This document shows positions 36,810-47,434 of a stretch of 64,000 bases of DNA, in pieces. Made by a program: the position numbers and the translations under genes. How positions within the stretch are numbered: position 1 is the stretch's first letter; every line of letters starts with the position of its first letter. The DNA lies in contig JAUIRK010000913.1 of NCBI GenBank assembly GCA_030549495.1, positions 301,620-365,619 of the forward strand, read 5' to 3'. The notes beneath the pieces are model-generated. The model had not been told where the DNA came from, did not search any database, and was given only the letters and a program-made list of their open reading frames with translations. The stretch is from Nectonema munidae (taxonomy: Eukaryota; Nematomorpha; Nectonematoida; Nectonematidae).

Positions 36810-39800
36810 TAAAAAAACATTAATCATAAATTGGTAAAAGTAAAATTTTCAAAGTTTGTTTATTCCAAAATATGAAAGAATTTTGTATCATATGATGTGA
36901 AAATGGCCATAAATGTAAGCAAAAATGTTTAAAAGCCAACATGTAGTATAGTTCAAAAAGTTGATCTGATTGAGCAAAACAATATGATTTTTGGATTAAG
37001 CAAATCAAAATTATCCTAAATTAGCTCAAACAACTTAAACAATAAATTTGTTGTTGACCAGTGCTATATAGTTAATAACTGTACAGTGTACATATTGTTT
37101 ATTTAAAATGAGAAAGAAAATAAAACACTAAAAAATTTAAACGTAGTAAAATTCGACGTTGATTAAAACATTACATTGTAAAACTATTGCTTATAATGAT
37201 AAATTAGCTGCATAAACAACTCATCAACTTCAAAAATTCATTACTAAAAAGTTTTTACATAAAAAAATATTTGTATCAGCATTGTATTTTAAAATTTCAA
37301 GATTTGAGTCAAAAAATAGCTTTTCGTCAATTATGAAAACATGTTCTACATCGGCTAAACTGGGCCCTGTGAATGTATTAAAAGCTAAACAAAGGCATCC
37401 CGAACGCTAAAAACTTTTCCTGTATGGTTTATCTTCACTACACTATATACTGTTTCAGGAATCTCTCTTTTGTAAACATTAGCAAAGTAAAAATTGATTT
37501 TAGAATTGAGATCAATATTTTTAAATGTTGGGCCTTCAGATATATAAGCGTCTTCTATTAAATAATTTCTATGTTTATTTATCTAGTGTAAATTGATTCA
37601 GATTTCAGACATGCTCATCTTTGGGGATGGAATGTAAGAGATTTTTCAAACACCTTAAAATTTTGCTACTTAACGCTTTTGAAAGCATTATGCTTCGCTT
37701 TGAATATCATGCACAAATAGTTTCGTGCTGGCGAAGAACTTTTTATTTGATCAACAAAATGTCATAAAAGTTTGAAGTCGATGTTATGGTTGTATATGAG
37801 CATATGGGGATAATTTAATGCATCATCAGAACAGAAGCTATTGATGAAATGCATTACAGCAATTTTTATCAATTTCAGGAAATAACTGACCAATTAAAAA
37901 AAGCAATACAATCACAAAATTTTTTGTTTCACAACAGATCTGTTTTTGAAGAAGAACTTGATTAAAAGTATTTACTTGTGTCCAAGTTTCATTATAATAG
38001 GCAATCATTTTTGAAACTGTATTCAAATTTTTTTTTATCATAATAGAAAAAAATTTTCAGGATAATTCTTCTTTTGCAAATAATAGAGTACTGTAGCACC
38101 TTAATTAAAAATAAATCTATAAATAACATTTTCCTTTTCTCAATAAAAAAACAATCATAATAAAATCTAACGGTAAAATTGAAAATTCACTTTGTAAGAA
38201 CAAAAATTATTTGGTAAAATTTTGTTTCTATTCATTTTTCTAATTTAAGCTATATTTTTTTATTTAGCCCTGATGATTAAAAAATATTTTTTTTGTTTTT
38301 TAATATGTATAAATTTATCAGGAAACTGCCACTAGTACGCATTTTTTATCTATAGTAGAATCACACATGATTGACCCGAAATAAAAATTATTAAAACTAA
38401 AAAACAAATAACAATCTATGAGAAACAAACTCAATATTTTTGTAAGAAAATCAAATAACACAAACAACAAATAAGAGAAAGAAGAAATGCTGAAAAAATA
38501 TTTTCGATTTGATCTTCAAGTTTTTTTATTAAAAACATTTCATCTAATCTAATGGAAACGGGTCAAAAGTTTAAAATGTGATTTTATAGGCTATTTTCTC
38601 CTCAAGCTGTTTTGACTTAAGATAGGGTTTAGAGCGACTAAACCGTTAGGTTGTTGCCACTCAAGAAAAATAATATAGAAGTTATAATAAAAAGTATGTC
38701 AAATATGACTTAAAACGAGTCTATAAAAAACAACTGATTTAAATTTTAAACAAAACATTTAAAATACAATTTATATAATGTGCCAAATTGTACACACTTA
38801 TTTTGAAAAAGTTCATATTCATCTTATTAGTAGAAATTTAAGATAATTATCTAATTGAATTGAAGATTAATATTATAAAAACATCTATATCAGATAATAA
38901 AATATTCTTAAAAAATTTAAATCTACGAAAGTCGAAGTGGGAGTTTTAAAAGTAAAATTAGATTTGAAAAATGTTGAAAAAATTAAAATTCACAAAAATA
39001 TTTGATCTTAAAAGAATGTGATTTCCTGAACTCGACACACCTCAGCACACCCTTGCACAATTTACTCATAACTCTCGTTGGCCAATTAACTTCAAACTCA
39101 ACATAAGACATCTCTCTCATCTTTCATAAATTTTAACTTTTTTTTTTTAATAATTTGTAATTTTGTGAAATATTTTGATTGTTATTTATCAACAAACATG
39201 TATACAATAAATTTCTTCTTCTTCACTATCTCTCAAAATCTTTCTAATAGACGTCAACTTATTATGCCTCAAAGAATGGCAAATGTACATATCTACATCT
39301 CAAAATGCACTAATCTTCTCTTTATCACATATCAGCCCAATACACGCTACTTTCAAAAAGAAAAGTTTTACACCACCGCGTTCAACAGTTCACTTGCTAT
39401 TAGGCTACTGCCCATGTGAAGCATATCTCTCCTGAATTAAAGTTAGCTAAAGTCAATACTGTGACTTCGTATGCATCGTAATAGAGACATGATACCATCT
39501 CATCTTCACATGTCATATCTTCTCTTTTCATCCCAAGATATTCTAATAAGCACCTTTTTTGCTTAATATAAAACAAACAGAACTCTCAAATATTCTTTTA
39601 CACCCAACATTTCTAAAATCTCTCGCAACCCTTATTGATATCATTGATATCACTCTCACCACCGATGAATACCGTATGATAGACTAAATTGCTTCTATTT
39701 TTATTTTCTATCTTAGAATAACATAGATAACTTCTCCCTATATCATATAACATCTCAACCTCTCTTAACCCACTCAAATACTAGCATATCACCACACGCT

Positions 39801-39884
39801 GGAAAGTGCTATGAAATCTACCTACCTACCTAACATAAACGCCATTTTTGAGGGTATTGTCCTTGGATTGATATTAAATCTCTT
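36810..39884. other. AT-rich intergenic DNA
   Basis: About 3 kb with only short, low-complexity open frames. The frame at 39165-39419 on the plus strand is Ser/Thr/Asn-rich without recognisable motif. No tRNA or inverted ends were found. Confidence 0.4.
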
Positions 39885-40031
39885 GGGGGCGTGAGTAAGG
39901 TTGGTTAGGTACTGTGTTTCGATAACTCAAGGTCTTGGGTTTGATCCCGTATCAAGCCTACTTTCTCATAGTTCTATACAAGCGGCGCAATTGTGCCTTC
40001 TCGATGAAAACATCCCACAAAAAAAAAAAAA
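39885..40031 (+). repeat. tRNA-derived SINE, copy 2
   Basis: The copy has head GGGGGCGTGAGTAAGGTTGGT, B box GGGTTTGATCCC (one change from consensus), body AAGCGGCGCAATTGTGCCTTC and a poly-A tail of about 13 bases ending near 40031. It is homologous end to end with 13323-13455. The A tail, absent from the first copy, fits LINE-type mobilisation. Confidence 0.85.
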
Positions 40032-40551
40032 GATTACACTCAATCCCTTTTTAAGAAAATAGAAAAATAGGGGTATCTCTAAACAGTGAGCAAAAGAGGG
40101 CACAATCAAAATAAAAAAAAAATTATATAATTTTTATTTTATATACTTCCTTATTCAATAAAATACATATTACAGTTGTCTTAGTTTAAATTTTTCAAAG
40201 AATTAAAAAGATTAAAAATTTTACTCTTTTTTCCAAAAAGAGGTTTAAATTTGAAATTGAAATTTAGAGATCATTAATAACTTTAAAAATGCTTTATGAA
40301 TTTAAAAAATTTTTTTCTTGTCTTTTATGATTGTTTAGAATTTTCTTCGTATTATTTTTCTTTGTTATGATTGAAATTTATGAATTAGGAATAAAAAAAC
40401 ATCATTTCTTTTTATTCAAGTATATATAGGAATTATAGCCCTAAAACGTGTAAGTAGCTGCTGGAATTTTAAAGAAGTGTAAACAACGTTTAGACTATAA
40501 ATTTGAAGACTGTGTTTGGCAGGACTTGTTCTAATTTTTATTGCCCTACTG

Positions 40552-43514
40552 CAGTGGTGGGATTCAGCCGATTCGCTCCAACTCGATAGAGTAGCTGCAA
40601 AAAAAAATTGAATTTTTAGCGAATTGTCTCAAAAGAATTACAAATTTCCAATTATTTTTATTTTCATCTCCTAATTATTTTTATTTATTAAATGTTTGAA
40701 ATCTTTTCGCTATATTGCATGTGTTTATTGTATGTTTATGATTAAATATATATATGTTTTGATTCTGTACATTCTTTCAATTATCTTATCATGAAAAAAT
40801 CATATATATCACATGCAAACTTCTCAGCCTCTTCTGTCCAAGTTCTTCTTATTACACTTCACAATAAACATAAAACACTGTTTCATCGTCTTTCGAAAAA
40901 CAACATTCCAAATTAGTATCACTTGTAATATGAATGTTTCACAGACATGAAAATATTCAAAATCAAATAATGAAAAAAAAAATCATTTACCTTTCAATTC
41001 TTAACTGAAACCAACACTGAATTTCATTTGAACTTTTGTTTTTCAAGTTAACCTTATACAACCTCACCGCGAAAAATCACCTCTTTTCATAGTTTTTGCA
41101 AATTCCTTCACTTTTGGTATGAAAATCTTTAGTTTTAAAATTGGTGAAACATATTTAAAATTTACCTTTTTGAAGTTACTTTTAAAATGTTGACAAAACT
41201 ACAAAAAAAAATTTCAGAATTTTCATTTTGCCTTAGGGATTTCAAAAAAAAATTGAAAAAATTTTCGATTGAAAAAATTTCGATAATTCATTTTTCATTT
41301 TAATTCGTATAATGAAAACTTTTCAAAACTAATTTATAATAATTTTTTGCATATTAGAGTCGTATTGCTTCATAGAATTTTCGAAAACTCAATGAATTTA
41401 AAAGTTGCTAGTTAATACGAAAATTAAAAAAAAAGTATAATAAATTTCATGAATAAAAACTCGAAAAAAGATGAAATTAATGGAAAGAAATATGTATCTC
41501 AACCTTTCCAGGAGGAATCAAATGTTGAAAATATTTTGACCAAATTCCATAAAGTTTAAACGCATCGGATCCATTTATTCCAGTTCTACCAGATTGCTGG
41601 AGTATGGACCAATTCAACACATTTAAAGCTAAATATATTGGTCTCATCATTCAAAACAAAAAACTAGGATGCCTACATTGTTCAAAAAACGAAAAAGTAA
41701 ATCTCTTTGGCACTGGAATACGCATTTCTTCCAAGTGGGCCAGCTGCAGCGTTGAGCCATCTTAAATACAAAAACTTCTCGTCAGGCTTCTTTGAGGAAA
41801 AAAATTCGAGGTCATTTTTCATCCAAGGCGCATTCAATTTGTGTTAAAGAAAGAATAGTAGACAAAGCTTCCACCATTTCCAACAAATCAGTGCTCATCA
41901 TTTTTTTGAAGGTAGAGGACAGTGAAGTTTCACCAGTTATATTTTTTCATTTGCTTGAACTTGAGGATCAGCAGAAAACATTTTTTCATCGCTTTTATTA
42001 AGTTTAAAGAATGGTGGTATTAACGAGGATTATTTGAGAGACAATTTAGTTGTGTTTTGACAGATGGAGCTAGTGTCATGGTTGGACGTCATTTAGCGTA
42101 GGTGTTCGATTCAGAAAAAGTTTTCCCAATATTGTTCTTTGGCATTGCCTTAATCACCGGCTACAGTTGGTACTGGATGACTCCTTGAATGATGTAAACA
42201 GGTTAATCGTTTAAAAATATTTATTGATAAGATCTATAAAATTTTTCATCAGTCAAACAAAAATCAAAATAAGCTTTTTAAAATTTCATCGAAGCTAGGG
42301 CAGCAAATTTTAAAAATAGGTAGGGTTTGGGGTCCCAGGTGGGCAGCTTGTAGTTTGAGCACTACTATTGTTGTATGGCATGGCTACCTCTTTATAAGTT
42401 TTTTTAAAACGAAGGCTTTTTGGGGATGGCATCACAATTATCGAACAAAAGTTTTCTTTATGATTTGGCTCTGATGATTGATAATCTTCAAGAAATCTCA
42501 ATATTGTCCAACGGTTTGCAAGCGAGAAATATAACGATTCAAAAAGCAGATAAACTCATTAAAAGATCGATCAAAGTTTTTAACTTGATGATTAAAAGCA
42601 ACGGTGTTTACGAAAAGGAAGCAGATAAAAAAAATATGAAAGAGTTGAAAGAAATTGAGTGGGTTGAAAATTCTAAAACAGTCAGAATTCCACATCAAAA
42701 TCATCTTCAAAATGTGATTGAAAACATTAAAAAGCGTATGATGAGCGATAACTTTATCAAAGCATCATCTTGTTGGACTGAGGTTGAGCACAAAATCCTC
42801 GAGTTTTCATATTTTTTGGATCCGATATTTTTGGATCGAAGAAGTCATTATTCCATGGAAAGAAGGCGAGGAAAGCCTCATTCATTTCGAAAGATTTTTT
42901 TGTCATCGTATCGATCTCAATGAATATAGAAATTATATTGAAAACTCATTAACTCAAACGAAAACTTTACATGCATCCGACTTACAAGAGAGCATAAAAA
43001 GGGCTAAAAATATGTTTAATGTTGTGTTTGTTACTACAGGGGAAGCAGATGGAGGCTTTTCAATGATGAACAATATATGTTGCGAAAAAAGAAACCCATT
43101 GTCAGTTCATAACATATCAAACCTGATGATAATAAATTTAATTGGCATGCCGCTAAAAAATTGGAAGGCAAAAGATACAGCTATAACATGTTTATAAAGA
43201 ATCATTCAGTAGATGACACAAGAGTAAAAAGAAAGCAAGAAGATGAAGTCAATCAAAATCAAGAGGCAATATGGAAATACTTCGATTGAGATTATAATTC
43301 TGTTTTTTTATTTTTCACAATATTTTTGAAGTTTTGCATACAAGCTTTTTTCACTTTAAAACATGAAATTTTTCATTGTATAAGGGTTGGATAGATACAA
43401 TTAAAATGGGTAGTAGGAAAGCTTAAAAAAATATAAATTTACATAGGGTTTTCGATTGAGTAGGTTGAAAAAATTTTCCGAGTAGTCTCAAACGAAATTT
43501 GAATCCCATCACTT
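40552..43514 (+). mobile_element. hAT element, about 2.96 kb, both ends present
   Basis: The left end CAGTGGTGGGATTCAGCC (40552) and the complement of the right end, AAGTGATGGGATTCAAA (43514), agree at 13 of the first 15 positions. Flanking 8-mers CCCTACTG (40544-40551) and CGCTACCG (43515-43522) match at six of eight, as expected of an aged hAT target duplication. A decayed transposase gene fills the middle, on the plus strand. About 900 bp of AT-rich sequence separates the left end from the gene. Confidence 0.8.
41510..43288 (+). pseudogene. hAT transposase (KIAA1586-like type), decayed
   Basis: Recognisable landmarks in order: GWSMDQFNTFKAKYIGLI (N-terminal part); LTDGASVMVGRH near 42057, carrying the second catalytic Asp; [20 protein letters not shown] near 42135, the conserved C-H-L motif; [20 protein letters not shown]; then a dimerisation region with VFVTTGEADGGFSMMNNICC and RNPLSVHNISNLMII near 43020-43130, where the family norm is S-T-A-E-C-E-R-G-F-S. 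The family is the hAT group whose human relative is the KIAA1586 protein. The frame is broken by at least six stops or shifts; the longest open stretch is 42420-42923. It cannot make enzyme. Confidence 0.8.
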
Positions 43515-43714
43515 CGCTACCGGCTAGGGTTTCACGCACTAAAGGACCTCAAAAAGGTCCGTTAGTGAGCTCTCAGTCTGAATTTTTGGTCCAAATAGGT
43601 CCGTTAGTGAGCTACCAGCCTGGAAGCTCACTAACGGACCTCACTAACGGATCTTTTTTACGCACTAACGGACCTCAAAACACACTAACGGACCTCAGAT
43701 TTTTTTTCCAAGGA

Positions 43715-43735
43715 GGGGGGGGGGGGGGGGGGGGG
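43715..43735 (+). repeat. Poly-G run, 21 bases
   Basis: The run sits inside the repeat array, directly after a pyrimidine tract and AAGGA. Confidence 0.95.
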
Positions 43736-46092
43736 TACAGGATGAAATTTTTTGAAATTTTTTTTTTTAAATTTCTTTCGGGATATTGCCCATGGGGGTG
43801 TACCCGGGGATTATTTTCCGAAATTTTTTACTTTTTTTTTTTTTATTTTTTTTCTAAATTTTTAAAAAAAGATTTTTATGATCCCGTATATATTTTTCTA
43901 TAATATTATGTTGTCTGGGGTAGTTTTTTATGCTGATTCCAGCGCTGCCTTCAGTTTTTCCATATCTCATACCGGTCCCGATCCACGGCGCCCCGAAGTA
44001 GCCAAAATTTGAACATGAATGGCCGTGACCAATATAATAGTTGAATCTGGTGTTCTTTTTGATGCTGATTCCAACAGTGCAATCAGTTTTTCAATATATC
44101 ATACCGTTCGGGAACTAATGGGACCCGGGTTCGGCCCGGGGTCAACATGATGGGACGTGACCAAAATAATCACTGAATATGATGTAGAATACATTTATAA
44201 ACAATTATATAAATTTCAGAAGGATCGGATTTGTAGTTTTGGCTGGGCAGTTATGAGGCAAGACAAAAACTATATTTTCAAAATTTTGGGAAATTTTTTT
44301 ATAGTTGATTCTGAGATGGATTTATGCGTATATTCCGAATCTGCAATCAGAATTTGAATATGTCTTCTAATTAAAAAGTTAGGACAAAATGTCACTAACG
44401 GACCTCTTTTCCCCAAGTTAGGGGGGGGGGGGGGGGGGTATTAGAATTTTTTTTAATTTTTTTTATAGTTGATTCTGAGATGGATTTATGCGTAGATTCC
44501 GAATCTGCAATCAGAATTTGAATATCTCTTCTAATTAAAAAGTTATGACGATATGTCACTAACGGACTACGTTGCTTACAATGAAAATCTGATATAATTT
44601 CACAATGTGATATTTTACTCAAATATAAGCATTTTGGCACTATTTTCAAGCGATTTAGAGCACGTTTAAGCGTTTTTCGCGAATATTTTTTTATTTTCTC
44701 AAACTAATTATAATTTTATAGTACAGTCTTGTAGAGATTTTGACGCTGATTCCAACGGTATAATCAGTTTTTCCATATCTCATACCGTTCCCGATCCAGG
44801 GGATAGCCGAATTCGCCCCGGGGACAAAAAAATTTTTTTAATTTAATTTTATAGTTGATTCTGAGATGGATTTATGCGTAGATTCCGAAAATGCAATCAG
44901 AATTTGAATATCTCTTCTAATTAAAAAGTTATGACAGTTTTGCATTAAAGCACCTTTTTTCCCCAAGAGGGGGGGGGGGGGGGGGGTATTGGAAAATTTT
45001 TTTTTTAATTTTATTTTATAGTTGATTCTGAGATGGATTTATGCGTAGATTCCAAATCTGCAATTAGAATTTGATATCTCTTCTAATTAAAAAGTTATGA
45101 CAGTTTTGCATTAACGGACCTCTTTTCCCCAAAAGGGGAGGGGGTATTGGAAATTTTTTTTTTAATTTTATTTTATAGTTGTTTCTAAGAGGGATTTATG
45201 CGTAGATTCCGAATCTGCAATCAGAATTTGAATATCTCTTCTAATTAAAAAGTTATGCCGATATGTCACTAACGGACTACGTTCCTTACAATGAAAATCT
45301 GATATAATTTCACAATGTGATATTTTACTCAAATATAAGCATTTTGGCACTATTTTCAAACGATTTAGAGCACGTTTAAGCGTTTTTGCGAATATTTTTT
45401 AATTTTCTCAAACTAATTATAATTTTATAGTACGGTCTTGTAGAGATTTTGACGCTGATTCCAACGGTATAATCAGTTTTTCCATATCTCATACCGTTCC
45501 CGATCTACGGGATAACCGAATTTGGCCGGGCACAAAAAAATATTTTTAATTTAATTTTATAGTTGATTCTGAGATGGATTTATGCGTAGATTCCGAATCT
45601 GCAATCAGAATTTGAATATCTCTTCTAATTAAAAAGTTATGACAGTTTAAACTTTTTACGACCAAAAATAGGATGAGAGCTCACTAACGGACCTTTTTTC
45701 CCCAATGATGGATTTTTTTATTTAATAATTGTTTCTGAGAGGGATTTATGCGTAGATTCCAAATCTGCAATCAGAATTTGAATATCTCTTCTAATTAAAA
45801 AGTTTGACAGTTTGAAAAAATTTTTACGACCAAATTTTAGGATGAGAGCTCTCTAACGGACCTTTTTGTATGGGAAGTATAGGCTTCAAAAATTTTATTT
45901 ACATGATTTTTTACGACCAAATATAGGATGAGAGCTCTCTAACGGACCTTTTTTTTCACGATGGATTTTTTATTTAATAATTGTTTCTGAGAGAGATTTA
46001 TGCGTAGATTTCGAATCTACAATCAGAATTTGAATATCTCTTCTAATTAAAAAGTTATGACAGTTTTGCATTAACGGACCTCTTTTCCCCAA

Positions 46093-46115
46093 GGGGGGGG
46101 GGGGGGGGGGGGGGG
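46093..46115 (+). repeat. Poly-G run, 23 bases
   Basis: This is the longest G run in the window, again directly after CTTTTCCCCAA in a repeat module. Similar runs of 18 lie at 44421-44438 and 44969-44986 in equivalent positions. Confidence 0.95.
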
Positions 46116-47414
46116 AAAAAAATTTTTTAATTTTATTTTATAGTTGATTCTGAGGTGGATTTATGCGTAGATTCCGAATCTGCAATCAGAATTTGAATAT
46201 CTCTTCTAATTAAAAACTTATGACGATATGTGACTAACGGACTACGTTGCTTACAATGAAAATCTGATATAATTTCACAATGTGATATTTTACTCAAATT
46301 TAAGCATTTTGGCACTATTTTCAAGCGATTTAGAACACATTTAAGCGTTTTTTGCGAATATTTTTTAATTTCCTCAAACTAATTATAATTTTATAGTACA
46401 GTCTTGTAGAGATTTTGATGCTGATTCCAACGGTATAATCAGTTTTTCCATATCTTATACCGTTCCCGATCCACGGGATAGCCAAATTCGGCCCGGGGAC
46501 AAAAAAATTTTTTTTTAATTTAATTTTATAGTTGATTCTGAGATGGATTTATGCGTATATTCCGAATCTGCAATCAGAATTTGAATATCTCTTCTAATTA
46601 AAAAGTTAGGACGAAATGTCACTAACGGACCTCTTTTCCCCAAGGGTTGGAAAAATTTTTTTTAATTTTATTTTATAGTTGTTTCTTAAAGGGATTTATG
46701 CGTAGATTCCGAATCTGCAATCAGAATTTAAATATCTCCTCTAATTAAAAAGTTATGAAGTAATGTCACTTACTGACATTCCTTGTAGACTAAAAACGCA
46801 ATTTTTTTCTCCAAGGAAAGAATATTTTTTTATAGTTGATTCTGAAAGGGATTAATGCGTAGATTCCGAATCTGCGATCAGAATTTGAATATCTCTTCTA
46901 ATTAAAAAGTTAGGACGATATGTATATAACGGACTTCAATTTTCCAAGGTAGGACCTTGGGTATTTTTTGAAATTTTTTTTGAGCCGACATTTTTATTTT
47001 TTTTCCAAGGTTTTAATTTAGTTTTTTAAGGACCTTGGGTATTTTTTGAAATTTTTTTTGGTCTTGACTAAAACGGACATTTTTCCCAAGTGATGGGACC
47101 TTGGGTATTTTTTGAAATTTTTTGGTCCTACAGGAAATTTGACCAGAAAGTCAAGGTAGGGTATTTTTTGAAATTTTTTTTGAATCGACATTTTTTCCCA
47201 AGGTGAGACCTTGGGTAAAATTGTTGAAATTTTTGTTTATAGTTGATTCTAACACAGTTTTATGCGTAGATTCTGAATCTGCAATCAGAATTTGAATATC
47301 TCTTAATTTCGGAGATATCAAAGTTTTTTCAAAATGTTTGACACATAATAGGCTGTAACTCCTACAGAGTTCTAACCTACGCCATCGAAAGAAAAATAAA
47401 AATAATAAAAAGGC

Positions 47415-47422
47415 AAAAAATT
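47415..47422 (-). promoter_or_regulatory. Candidate polyadenylation signal AATAAA
   Basis: On the minus strand AATAAA occurs about 15 bases after the TAA stop of the zinc finger/tyrosine recombinase gene, in a U-rich context. It is close to the stop but plausible for a compact gene. Confidence 0.45.
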
Positions 47423-47434
47423 TATTAAAAAAAA

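Larger units (their letters stand above)
43530..47340. repeat. Higher-order repeat array, left block
   Basis: About 12-13 copies of a module are present: GATTCTGAGATGGATTTATG, then a TCTGCAATCAGAATTTGAAT block, then TTCTAATTAAAAAGTTATGA, then a CACTAACGGACC box, a CTTTTCCCCAAG pyrimidine tract, often a long G run, and an AT-rich spacer. Modules start near 44302, 44467, 44844, 45016, 45176, 45560, 45731, 45981, 46140, 46532, 46676, 46836 and 47237. Three copies carry a longer insert of about 270 bp (44560-44830, 45264-45540, 46229-46500) containing CTGATTCCAACGGTATAATC, giving a higher-order period of about 0.7-1.0 kb. The first 200 bp (43530-43700) hold the ACTAACGGACC box in both orientations. 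The array lies 3' of the recombinase gene. Confidence 0.85.

Noticed and set aside
36303-36837. Plus-strand frames opposite the unclassified repeat protein
   Set aside because: Shadows of the minus-strand coding remnant. The Phe/Ile runs are the reverse of its acidic Asp/Glu stretch.
43499-43903. Plus-strand frame with a poly-Gly stretch
   Set aside because: It runs through the ACTAACGGACC boxes and the G run at 43715. The composition is explained by the repeat.
44395-46324. Three near-identical minus-strand frames starting MKIVPKCLYLSKISHC (44395-44649, 45168-45359, 46133-46324)
   Set aside because: They are the same array module read three times. The peptide is kept because the DNA repeat is kept, and other modules lack the frame. 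No sign of coding selection.
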